Assembly (NCBI GenBank): GCA_027625225.1
Contig: JAQBWG010000019.1
Location: forward strand, 1-15,240
Length of the DNA stretch: 15,240 bases
From: Chloroflexota bacterium
Lineage (GTDB): Bacteria > Chloroflexota > Dehalococcoidia > Lucifugimonadales > VGZR01
Direction of reading: 5' to 3'
The translations under genes and the position numbers were made by a program. A model generated the notes under the pieces. It had not been told where the DNA came from. It searched no databases and was given only the letters and a program-made list of their open reading frames with translations. Positions 1 to 5,432 of the stretch are shown here, in pieces. Within the stretch, counting starts at the first letter, position 1. Each line of letters begins with the position of its first letter.

Positions 1-508
1 CGTTACCGCCCTGCGTCGTTGCGGTTCCATCCCGCCCCGCCAGAGTGTTGCCACCACCGCCGCCACCGCCGCCAACTATCAGTAAGGTGCCGCTATTTAG
101 GGCTCCCGTTCTCCAAACGAATGTCCCGCCACCACCACCACCACCGCCAAGAGAAGAACCGTTGAAGCCAGCTGTTCCAGGACGAACTGAAATCGCGTCC
201 CCAGGGGTAACGGAAAAATCGCCCTCGACGAGCGCTCCTTTTCCACCCAATTTGCCGGATGCTGCACCGGAGCGGCCGCCGGTTGCGCCAATCGCACGGA
301 TGCGAATAGTAGTGACGCCGGAAGGCACGGTAAAGGTTTGGGTGCTGCCAGTTGCGACGAAGGTCTGGGAAAGCGTTTCAGCCTTGACTATACCTGTATC
401 CAATAGGCTGAGGGCAACGCCCAACAGAACGATTGCTACGAGCGCAACACCCCCCCAAACCGGGTGGCGTGTTGCAAACCTAGATTTAATGGCTTTTGCC
501 GCGCGCAT
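1..508 (-). CDS. Secreted glycine-rich domain protein, N-terminal part (runs off left edge)
   Basis: Reading the minus strand from the ATG at 508 gives 169 codons with no stop before the window edge, so only the N-terminal part is present. The first 16 residues are basic (MRAAKAIKSRFATRHP). A hydrophobic stretch at about 18-36 follows, and a plausible signal peptidase site VKA|ET lies near residue 43, so export is likely. Residues 58-77 (TFTVPSGVTTIRIRAIGATG) match the start of the glycine-rich beta domain found in many secreted bacterial proteins. Two runs of eight glycines follow at about 121-128 and 146-153. An in-frame TAG at 524-526 rules out an earlier start. GGAGG lies three bases upstream of the ATG, which is short but usable. 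The gene is divergent from the VOC gene. Its function is unknown; an adhesive or surface role is only a guess. The proline-rich plus-strand frame over the same DNA is a mirror of the glycine codons. Confidence 0.8.
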   Translation of the reverse strand, partial: MRAAKAIKSRFATRHPVWGGVALVAIVLLGVALSLLDTGIVKAETLSQTFVATGSTQTFTVPSGVTTIRIRAIGATGGRSGAASGKLGGKGALVEGDFSVTPGDAISVRPGTAGFNGSSLGGGGGGGGTFVWRTGALNSGTLLIVGGGGGGGGNTLAGRDGTATTQGGN

Positions 509-536
509 GGGCCTCCATCTATTCTATGAACCAGAT

Positions 537-556
537 CTCTTTAAAACATTAAAGAG
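537..556 (-). promoter_or_regulatory. Hairpin in the leader of the glycine-rich gene
   Basis: A perfect 8-bp inverted repeat (CTCTTTAA / TTAAAGAG) with a four-base loop lies about 28 bases upstream of the start codon of the glycine-rich gene. It is AU-rich and modest in strength. It could shape the mRNA leader, but no known element is recognised. Confidence 0.3.
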
Positions 557-635
557 TTATAAATTCTCAATGGGGTCGGTGGGTTATGTGCACCAAAGTT
601 TCAGGCTTGAACAAACGATTTACACACTATTTACC

Positions 636-664
636 AACGTATCGTGCAGCTAGGGAGAAGTCAA
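636..664 (-). promoter_or_regulatory. Possible sigma70-type promoter for the glycine-rich gene
   Basis: On the minus strand, TTGACT at 664-659 (five of six to the -35 consensus) is followed after exactly 17 bases by TACGTT at 641-636 (three of six to the -10 consensus). It would give a leader of about 120 nt before the ATG at 508. The weak -10 makes this tentative. Confidence 0.35.
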
Positions 665-754
665 GCCAAAAATGCTTTAAGCCTGTCTACAAGCGGGTAA
701 ATGTCTTTTTCTTAATATCATTGTTTTCAAATAAGTTGTGTATGCCGATTGAAA

Positions 755-906
755 CAGAAAGGGGCCCCGGCTTAGCCGGGGCCCCTTCAATTCCTAGAGG
801 TGTCCCAGGGAACACCTACCCGGAACACCTCCATGTACTACTAGCCAAAGCCCGTACCTCCTTTCTAGAGACCCCAAAAAGCTTTCATCAACCACCCCTT
901 GTCTCT
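755..906 (-). ncRNA. Candidate structured small RNA, about 150 nt, family not recognised
   Basis: On the minus strand a perfect TATAAT at 918-913 predicts a start near 906. From that point four local hairpins follow almost without gaps. H1 pairs AGAGAC (906-901) with GTCTCT (872-867). H2 pairs CTAGAAAG (868-861) with CTTTGGCTAG (850-841) around a two-base bulge, and its loop holds an AGGAGG motif. H3 pairs AGGTGTTC (817-810) with GGACACCT (805-798). H4 is the 13-bp GC-rich terminator at 787-759, followed by a T-rich TTTCTGTTTC. A second copy of AGGTGTTCC at 830-822 offers a competing partner for the H3 3' arm. The promoter, folds and terminator in one direction suggest an independent transcript. 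It could instead be a leader with an attenuator, or chance pairing. No T-box, 6S, SRP or tmRNA signature was recognised. The -35 region is poor. Confidence 0.4.
759..787 (-). terminator. Strong GC-rich intrinsic terminator, symmetrical
   Basis: A 13-bp perfect stem (759-771 with 775-787; core GGGGCCCCGGC / GCCGGGGCCCC) has a three-base loop. On the minus strand it is followed by TTTCTGTTTC, on the plus strand by the weaker TTCAATTCC, so minus-strand use is favoured. It sits between divergent genes, where no annotated coding transcript ends. That is the main reason to suspect a separate RNA upstream of it on the minus strand. Confidence 0.75.
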
Positions 907-930
907 GGCAGCATTATAACCAGAGACAGG
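898..930. promoter_or_regulatory. Long inverted repeat enclosing a TATAAT box: promoter and operator candidate
   Basis: Plus-strand positions 898-908 and 920-930 form an 11-bp inverted repeat (nine perfect pairs, TGTCTCTGG / CCAGAGACA, then one G-T and one C-G pair) around an 11-base spacer. The spacer carries ATTATA at 913-918, a perfect -10 box on the minus strand. A dyad centred on a -10 box is the usual geometry for a repressor site. The -35 position (about 941-936, TTTCAA) matches poorly, so the promoter may need an activator or may be weak. The downstream arm overlaps the predicted RNA start. Confidence 0.4.
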
Positions 931-996
931 ACGACTTGAAACCTCTCTCCAGACGTGATACCACCCATATATCGCAAAGGGAGCACACAGGGGGAT

Positions 997-1383
997 ATGC
1001 CTTTGGAACACGAACCACATGTCGGGGGCCTGATAGGGGTACTCATCTATACCGGTGATTTGAAGCGGCTGGCGAATTTTTACGAGAATACCCTGGGAAT
1101 GACTCCACAGTCGGTCAAATCACACGCCGTGGCGTTCAAGTGGAGCAATAATACGCGCATCACGCTGGCGACACACTCGGAGGTTCGTGGACGAAGCCGC
1201 GAACCTCAGCGCATCATGGTGAACCTGGCAACGGACGATATCCTGGCGGCGCACTCGGCTTTGGCGGCAAAGGGTGTGGCGTTCATCAGAAAACCGGAAC
1301 AGGAAAAATGGGGCGGATGGGTGACGACGTTCAGCGACCCGGACGGCAATATCTTGCAGTTGCTTCAGCTTCCACCGGAATAG
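997..1383 (+). CDS. VOC-superfamily (glyoxalase/bleomycin-resistance fold) small protein
   Basis: The product is 128 residues, the usual size of a single VOC protein. It has the paired beta-alpha-beta-beta-beta layout of the family: an N-terminal module with LIYTGDLKRLANFYENTLGM (about 16-35), then a C-terminal module ending in the family's DPDGNILQLLQ (114-124). Family members are metal-dependent isomerases, lyases or dioxygenases, or metal-free binding proteins. The position that usually carries the first metal ligand (His in IDHV-type motifs) appears to be Gly14, and the last (Glu in DGNxxEL) is Gln121, so a classical metal site looks incomplete. I chose the ATG at 997, preceded by AGGGGG, over an in-frame GTG at 955 that lacks a ribosome site and would add 14 non-conserved residues. 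It converges on the amidase gene with 14 bases between stops. Substrate unknown. Confidence 0.85.
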   Translation: MPLEHEPHVGGLIGVLIYTGDLKRLANFYENTLGMTPQSVKSHAVAFKWSNNTRITLATHSEVRGRSREPQRIMVNLATDDILAAHSALAAKGVAFIRKPEQEKWGGWVTTFSDPDGNILQLLQLPPE

Positions 1384-1397
1384 CTGATTCAAAGGCG

Positions 1398-2795
1398 CTA
1401 GACGGGCGGGCGCATGGTGTGCCACTCGGTGGCCTGCTCGTAGGCGTAGGCAGCACGGAGCACGGTGGGTTCGTCGAAGGGTTTCCCGGCGAACTGAATC
1501 CCCGATGGGAGGCCTGACGGCGAGAATCCGGCAGGCACGGAGATGGCGGGCAGGCCGGTGAGGTTGTACATGCCGGTGAAGCTGGTGCCGGTGCCGATGG
1601 CCATGCCGGGCGGCGCGTCCCAGAGCGGTGCGAGCACGGAAAAGGTGGGGCCGGCAATGAGGTCTACTTTATCCAGTGCTTGCAGGAATTCCTGTTGCAT
1701 GAGGCTGCGCGCGCGCTGAGCCTGCACGTAGTCTCCGAGGGTGAAGGTGGCGGCGACACGGAATTCGGCGCGGTCTACGCCTCCGTATAGTTCGGGCTGT
1801 GCCAGGAGCCGCCGCTGGTGGTAGGCGAACCCTTCTCCCAGCAGCAGTACGAGTGCGGCCGGGTCGGAGTATTTCAACGACGGAATCTCAATCTCTTCAA
1901 CGTGTGCGCCCAGTTCTTCCAGTTTACGCAGTGCAACATCGGCGACCCGGAGCGGTTCGCGCTGAACGTCGGAACGGTCGGAGAAGTAGAAGTGACGCGG
2001 CACACCTATACGCAGTCCCTTGATGTCGGGTTTAAGCATGGACGGGTAGTCGGGGACCGGCTCGGCACTGGACGTGGGGTCGGCGGAATCGTGACCGGCC
2101 ACAGCGCGGAGCATGATGGCTGCATCCTCCACGGTAACGGTCATGGGGCCGCAATGATCGAGCGTCCAACTCAGAGGTATGACCCCGTTACGGCTGATAC
2201 GGCCGTAGGTGGGCTTGAAGCCGACGATGTTACAGAAGTGCGCCGGCGCGCGGATGGAGCCACGTGTGCAGGTGCCCATGCTGGCCATGCACAGTCCGGC
2301 GGAAGTGGCGACGGCGGAACCGTTGCTGGAACCGCCTGCGTTGCGCTTCAAATCCCAGGGATTGCGGGGCATGGGGAAGCCAGTTTCTGGGTCAGGGCCG
2401 CCACAGGCGTATTCGCTCATGGCAAGTTTGCCCAGCAAGATTGTTCCGGCTCCTTTTAGTTTGGCCCATGCGGTGCAGTCTTCGTCGGGGACGTTGTTTG
2501 CAAGAACACGGGAACCCGCGGTGGTAAGGATTCCTTTGGTGTTGTAGTTATCCTTGAGGGCAATAGGGATGCCGTGGAGAGGGCCTTTGTACCGGCCTTT
2601 GGTTATCTCAACCTCAGCAATTTTGGCTTCGGCGAGCGCGCTGTCGGCGGTTACGGTGTTGTAGGCATGAAGGGTTTCATCGAGCTTGCCAGTGCGGTCG
2701 AGGAATGCTTGCGTCAACTCGACGGGGGAAAGCTTTTTGGCTTTGATAAGGCGGCTGGCTTCGCCGATGGTTAGGTGATAGAGCGGTTTGGTCAT
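1398..2795 (-). CDS. Amidase-signature family hydrolase with altered active-site motif
   Basis: The 465-residue protein is a full-length amidase-signature enzyme, which hydrolyses an amide bond through a Ser-cisSer-Lys triad. The triad can be placed: Lys81 in PIALKDN, cis-Ser156 in GGSSNGS, and nucleophile Ser180 in GTCTRGSIRAPA. The 24-residue spacing between the serines equals that of the family. The usual GTDTGGS before and at the nucleophile is here GTCTRGS, so Asp and Gly are replaced by Cys176 and Arg178. The C-terminal half (TGLPAISVPAG, then LPSGIQFAGKPFDE) is typical. It is not a standard GatA, which has the canonical motif and is somewhat longer. The start lies two bases after the stop of the small GatC/AtzG-like gene and has no good ribosome site, which suggests translational coupling. 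The substrate cannot be told from sequence. Cytoplasmic; no signal peptide. Confidence 0.9.
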   Translation of the reverse strand: MTKPLYHLTIGEASRLIKAKKLSPVELTQAFLDRTGKLDETLHAYNTVTADSALAEAKIAEVEITKGRYKGPLHGIPIALKDNYNTKGILTTAGSRVLANNVPDEDCTAWAKLKGAGTILLGKLAMSEYACGGPDPETGFPMPRNPWDLKRNAGGSSNGSAVATSAGLCMASMGTCTRGSIRAPAHFCNIVGFKPTYGRISRNGVIPLSWTLDHCGPMTVTVEDAAIMLRAVAGHDSADPTSSAEPVPDYPSMLKPDIKGLRIGVPRHFYFSDRSDVQREPLRVADVALRKLEELGAHVEEIEIPSLKYSDPAALVLLLGEGFAYHQRRLLAQPELYGGVDRAEFRVAATFTLGDYVQAQRARSLMQQEFLQALDKVDLIAGPTFSVLAPLWDAPPGMAIGTGTSFTGMYNLTGLPAISVPAGFSPSGLPSGIQFAGKPFDEPTVLRAAYAYEQATEWHTMRPPV

Positions 2796-2797
2796 GG

Positions 2798-3007
2798 TTA
2801 AAACTGTACCTTGGGCGGCTGCGCCGGGTTGTAGAACGATGCGGTTTCGGTCTCGCCGAAGTCTAGAGCGTGCAGCGGCGCTATGACTTTGCGGGACGTT
2901 TCATACAGGGGTTTGAGGTGTTTCAGTTCCTCATCAGTCAATCGAAGTCCGTTGCGTTCCATCAGCACGCGGAAATCTTCTAACGAAATGGCGAATTCTT
3001 CCGGCAT
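2798..3007 (-). CDS. Small GatC/AtzG-like protein, putative amidase partner subunit
   Basis: The product has 69 residues (71 if the ATG six bases upstream is used). I prefer the second ATG because AGAGGG lies six bases before it, while that motif directly abuts the first. LRLTDEELKHLKPLYE (residues 21-36) resembles the N-terminal helix of GatC-type subunits, and the tail (LHALDFGETETASFYNP) resembles the strap-like C-terminus with which GatC and AtzG proteins wrap their amidase subunit. The gene is directly upstream of the amidase with a two-base gap, so a complex between the two products is likely. It follows the ribosomal terminator, so it probably has its own promoter in 3014-3060; a weak TACACT -10-like box occurs there without a good -35. 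The family assignment rests on short motifs and context. Confidence 0.65.
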   Translation of the reverse strand: MPEEFAISLEDFRVLMERNGLRLTDEELKHLKPLYETSRKVIAPLHALDFGETETASFYNPAQPPKVQF

Positions 3008-3059
3008 CGGCATCCCTCTGGCTAGCTTTAAGACGGGCGCAGTGTACCACGACGGAGGC

Positions 3060-3102
3060 GTTACAAAACAGAGGGGCGTCCCGATGACATCGGGACGCCC
3101 CT
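3060..3102 (-). terminator. Intrinsic terminator of the ribosomal gene block
   Basis: A perfect 14-bp GC-rich stem (3072-3085 with 3089-3102; arms AGGGGCGTCCCGAT / ATCGGGACGCCCCT) with a three-base loop is followed on the minus strand by TCTGTTTTGT. It lies 25 bases beyond the rpsI stop and before the amidase pair. It is the only strong minus-strand terminator found between rplE and rpsI. Confidence 0.85.
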
Positions 3103-3126
3103 GCAGGAGTTCGCTCTATTAGCGTT

Positions 3127-3522
3127 TTAGCGTTTGGTGTACTGCTTGGCCTTTCGGGCACGGCGCAGTCCGTACTTTTTGCTCTCTTTTTCGCGGGCGT
3201 CGCGGGTAAGCAGTCCGGCCTTCTTTAGTACGCCGCGAAGTTCGGGGTCAGCGACGGTAAGGGCACGGGCGATGCCGTGCCGAAGTGCTCCAGCTTGGCT
3301 CACGGGGCCGCCCCCGTCAACCTTGGCGACAACGCGGAATTGACTAGCGGTGTCGGTGACATCGAACGGCATCATGACCTGCTGACGCCACGAGTCCCAG
3401 TTCACGGCCTCTTCCAACGGCTTTCCATTGACCACGATGGGGCCTCGTTCTTTGTAGATGCGCACCCTGGCGACGGCGGTCTTCCGCCGGCCAGTGCTGT
3501 AGAAGTATTCTTGCTTTGCCAC
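3127..3522 (-). CDS. rpsI: 30S ribosomal protein uS9
   Basis: The 131-residue product is a full-length uS9, a small-subunit head protein. The N-terminus has the family's YSTGRRKTAVARV motif, followed by INGKP-like VVNGKPL, the GGGPVSQAGALRHGIARAL segment, and the basic tail KKYGLRRARKAKQYTKR, whose final Lys-Arg normally reaches the P-site tRNA. It starts with GTG, preceded by GGAGG eight bases upstream inside the end of rplM. Only three bases separate it from the rplM stop, matching the near-universal rplM-rpsI pair. It is the last gene of the block before the terminator. Confidence 0.97.
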   Translation of the reverse strand: MAKQEYFYSTGRRKTAVARVRIYKERGPIVVNGKPLEEAVNWDSWRQQVMMPFDVTDTASQFRVVAKVDGGGPVSQAGALRHGIARALTVADPELRGVLKKAGLLTRDAREKESKKYGLRRARKAKQYTKR

Positions 3523-3525
3523 CAG

Positions 3526-4281
3526 CTATGCCTCCTCGTTCTTATCGGCCTTTTGGGCCTTTGCCTTCGCTTTAGGCTTAGATTTCGCTATTGCCTTGGG
3601 CTTGGCCACTGCTTTGACCTTCGGTTTTACTTGCGTTTTGGAACCCGCTTCGACTGCAGCTTTTGGTTCTGCCTTCGTCCCGGTCTTAGCCTTTGCGGCA
3701 GGTGCTTTTTTCATTTCAGCAGCTTTGGCTGCTCTGGGCTTCGCCAGTTTAATCTCTGCTTCGGGCTGCTCTTCGGCCTTCTTTCGCGGAGATGCCTTCT
3801 TCTTGGCTGGCTTGGCTTCCACGGGGGCCAAGGCGGCTTTTTCGGCGGCCCGCTGGGCGCCGACGATCTGGGACGTGTACTTATCCGCAGACTCGCCTAG
3901 TTCAAGCTTGAGCCTGGCGAGCATTTTGCGGGCAAGGTAATTCTTGGGGAGCATACCCCGTACTGCGTCGTGCAGAACACGCGTGGGGTCTTTTTCAAGC
4001 ACCTGCTCAAGGTTGCGCTCGCGCAGACCGCCAGGGTAGCCGCTGTGGCGATAGTACTTCATCTGTGCCAGTTTATTGCCGGTGACCTTTATCTGGCCTG
4101 CGTTCACAACGACGACGTAGTCGCCAGTGTTCTGGTTGGGCAGGTAGGTCGGCTTGTTTTTGCCCATTAGAAGCATGGCTATCTCGCTGGAAAGCCTGCC
4201 GAGGGGTTTATCACGCGCGTCAAGGACGTGCCACTGGGGTACGACTTCGGACGCCTTCACTGTGTATGGTTTTCGTTGCAT
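3526..4281 (-). CDS. rplM: 50S ribosomal protein uL13 with long Lys/Ala-rich C-terminal extension
   Basis: From the chosen ATG the product has 251 residues, against about 142-150 for typical uL13. The first 142 or so form the conserved core (WHVLDARDKPLGRLSSEIA, GKNKPTYLPNQNTGDYVVVVNA, MKYYRHSGYPGGL, AVRGMLPKN). The remaining 108 residues (about 3526-3852) are low-complexity, rich in Lys, Ala, Pro and Glu, resembling histone H1-like tails, and probably disordered. Three in-frame ATGs exist at 4299, 4287 and 4281. Alignment to the family start (MKTY-type; here MQRKPYTV) favours 4281, though none has a clear ribosome site. The start lies inside the 3' end of truA, so the genes overlap by 62-80 bases. 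The core acts early in 50S assembly; the role of the tail is unknown. Confidence 0.93.
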   Translation of the reverse strand: MQRKPYTVKASEVVPQWHVLDARDKPLGRLSSEIAMLLMGKNKPTYLPNQNTGDYVVVVNAGQIKVTGNKLAQMKYYRHSGYPGGLRERNLEQVLEKDPTRVLHDAVRGMLPKNYLARKMLARLKLELGESADKYTSQIVGAQRAAEKAALAPVEAKPAKKKASPRKKAEEQPEAEIKLAKPRAAKAAEMKKAPAAKAKTGTKAEPKAAVEAGSKTQVKPKVKAVAKPKAIAKSKPKAKAKAQKADKNEEA

Positions 4282-5056
4282 CGTCATATTGTTCACCATC
4301 TCTAGGAGGGAATCCCCGGTATGCGACTTCCATCAAGCAGAGTCCCTGAGGCGGAACGGTGTTAGCTACGGGGCCTCCCACTACTCTATCCAGGATTTGC
4401 CTAATGTTCTGTTCGGTCATCCGGCCCTTACCTACATCTATCAGAGCTCCGGTCATCCGCCTGACCTGATGCGGTAAAAACGCGCTTCCCTCTACCTCGA
4501 AATAGACCTTCTCTCCTTGTGTATCTTTCCAGGCCGTCGCGGAGTATATCTCGCGTACGGTACTTGCCTCTTCGTTTTCCAGCGGTCCGCCGAACCCGGC
4601 GAAGTCGTGGATACCTTCCAGCAGTCTCGCCGACTTTGCCATCGCTTCCACATCAAGTGTCTCCTCAACGAGGAGGGACGTTCGCCGTGAGAGCGGTGCG
4701 CGAACCTGTTTGTTTAGTATTGTATATCTGTATCGCCGACTGTGAGCGTCTCTTCGAGGGTCAAAGTCGTCAGACGCTTTGTGCACTTGCCTTACCGCGA
4801 TATCTTCGGGCAGGTAGTGGTTCAGTCCATTTGTCAGCTTTTCAGTCGAGAGATTGGTTTCGGTGTCAAAGGCCACAACCTGACCTATCGCATGGACACC
4901 GGCATCGGTTCGTCCGGCTCCTTTTACCCTTACTCTCTCGTTGGTTAGCTTATGTATCGCTCCTTCCAGTTCCGCTTGAATGGTCGGTGTGTCGTTTTGA
5001 AATTGAAAGCCGTGGTAATCGGTACCGTTGTACTCCACGACCATCGCAATTCTCAC
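4220..5056 (-). CDS. truA: tRNA pseudouridine(38-40) synthase TruA
   Basis: TruA converts uridines 38-40 in the anticodon arm of many tRNAs to pseudouridine. The 278-residue product has the catalytic motif GAGRTDAGVHA with Asp51, the N-terminal EYNGTDYHGFQFQ, the RRYRYTI strand, and the C-terminal FLPHQVRRMTGALIDVGKG element. The start is GTG, giving MRIAMVVEY, which agrees with the family; the next in-frame ATG at 5044 would remove conserved residues. The gene begins three bases after the rplQ stop. The last 25 or so residues after VAYRGFP go beyond the usual family end, and this is the part that overlaps rplM. Its position between rplQ and rplM is common in Gram-positive-like gene orders. 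Confidence 0.95.
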   Translation of the reverse strand: MRIAMVVEYNGTDYHGFQFQNDTPTIQAELEGAIHKLTNERVRVKGAGRTDAGVHAIGQVVAFDTETNLSTEKLTNGLNHYLPEDIAVRQVHKASDDFDPRRDAHSRRYRYTILNKQVRAPLSRRTSLLVEETLDVEAMAKSARLLEGIHDFAGFGGPLENEEASTVREIYSATAWKDTQGEKVYFEVEGSAFLPHQVRRMTGALIDVGKGRMTEQNIRQILDRVVGGPVANTVPPQGLCLMEVAYRGFPPRDGEQYDDATKTIHSEGVRSRTPVARP

Positions 5057-5059
5057 CCG

Positions 5060-5410
5060 TTAGACCAACTCCACAATCGAGATGAGGGCGGCATCGCCCT
5101 GGCGGGGCCCTACCTTTATGACTCGGACGTAGCCCCCCGGACGTTCTTTATACCGGGGGCCTATCTCGTCAAACAGTTTCTTGACGATTTTTTCGTCGGT
5201 GAGGAAAGCCGATGCGAGTCGCCGCTGATGCAATGAGCCTTGCTTGCCACGCGTGATGACGCGTTCGGCCAGGCGACGTATCTGCATCGCTTTGGCGTGC
5301 GTGGTCTCGATCGACTCGTGACGCAACAGGTCGGTCACGGCTGTGCGGAACATGAGGTTCCGATGCCCGATGGGCCTGGAAAATCTTGAACTTGCTACTT
5401 GATGTCTCAC
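5060..5410 (-). CDS. rplQ: 50S ribosomal protein bL17
   Basis: The 116-residue product matches bL17, a large-subunit protein near the exit tunnel. It has the MRH start, SRPIGHRNLMFRTAVTDLLRHE, the TTHAKAMQIRRLAERVIT motif, and the C-terminal RPGGYVRVIKVGPRQGDAA. It starts with GTG, preceded by GGCGGAG about ten bases upstream. It lies 22 bases after rpoA and is the last gene of the classical alpha operon before truA. Confidence 0.97.
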   Translation of the reverse strand: MRHQVASSRFSRPIGHRNLMFRTAVTDLLRHESIETTHAKAMQIRRLAERVITRGKQGSLHQRRLASAFLTDEKIVKKLFDEIGPRYKERPGGYVRVIKVGPRQGDAALISIVELV

Positions 5411-5432
5411 GACTATTTCTCCGCCTTAGTTC

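Larger units (their letters stand above)
509..996. other. 488-bp divergent intergenic region with no convincing protein gene
   Basis: No frame here looks like a conserved protein. The region holds a possible promoter and a small hairpin for the glycine-rich gene (509-664), a strong GC-rich hairpin terminator (759-787), a series of hairpins suggesting a minus-strand RNA (about 755-906), and a long inverted repeat enclosing a TATAAT box (898-930). No clear promoter for the plus-strand VOC gene was found in 931-996. Confidence 0.7.

Noticed and set aside
45..653. 202-codon proline-rich plus-strand frame
   Set aside because: It is the complement of the glycine codons of the secreted protein; the minus strand has the signal peptide, ribosome site and domain motif.
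787..888. Amber-readthrough (pyrrolysine-like) peptide from the three TAG codons in one short frame
   Set aside because: TAG is the normal stop of several core genes here (for example rpoA, rpsK, map, rplO, rpmD, rplE), so reassignment is not credible.
865..906. T-box or tRNA-binding leader
   Set aside because: GGGGTGG at the start of the candidate RNA resembles part of a T-box, but the full conserved T-box bulge sequence is absent and no aminoacylation gene follows.
586..939. 117-codon plus-strand frame in the intergenic region
   Set aside because: It runs through the terminator hairpin and the inverted repeat, has no ribosome site or recognisable motif, and overlaps a better RNA interpretation.
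1818..2459. 213-codon plus-strand frame opposite the amidase
   Set aside because: Antisense to conserved catalytic sequence; composition mirrors the amidase codons.
3277..3900. 207-codon plus-strand frame rich in Leu, Phe, Cys and Arg, membrane-like in places
   Set aside because: It is the reverse complement of the Lys/Ala-rich rplM tail and the rpsI N-terminal region; the hydrophobic look follows from complementing Lys and Ala codons.
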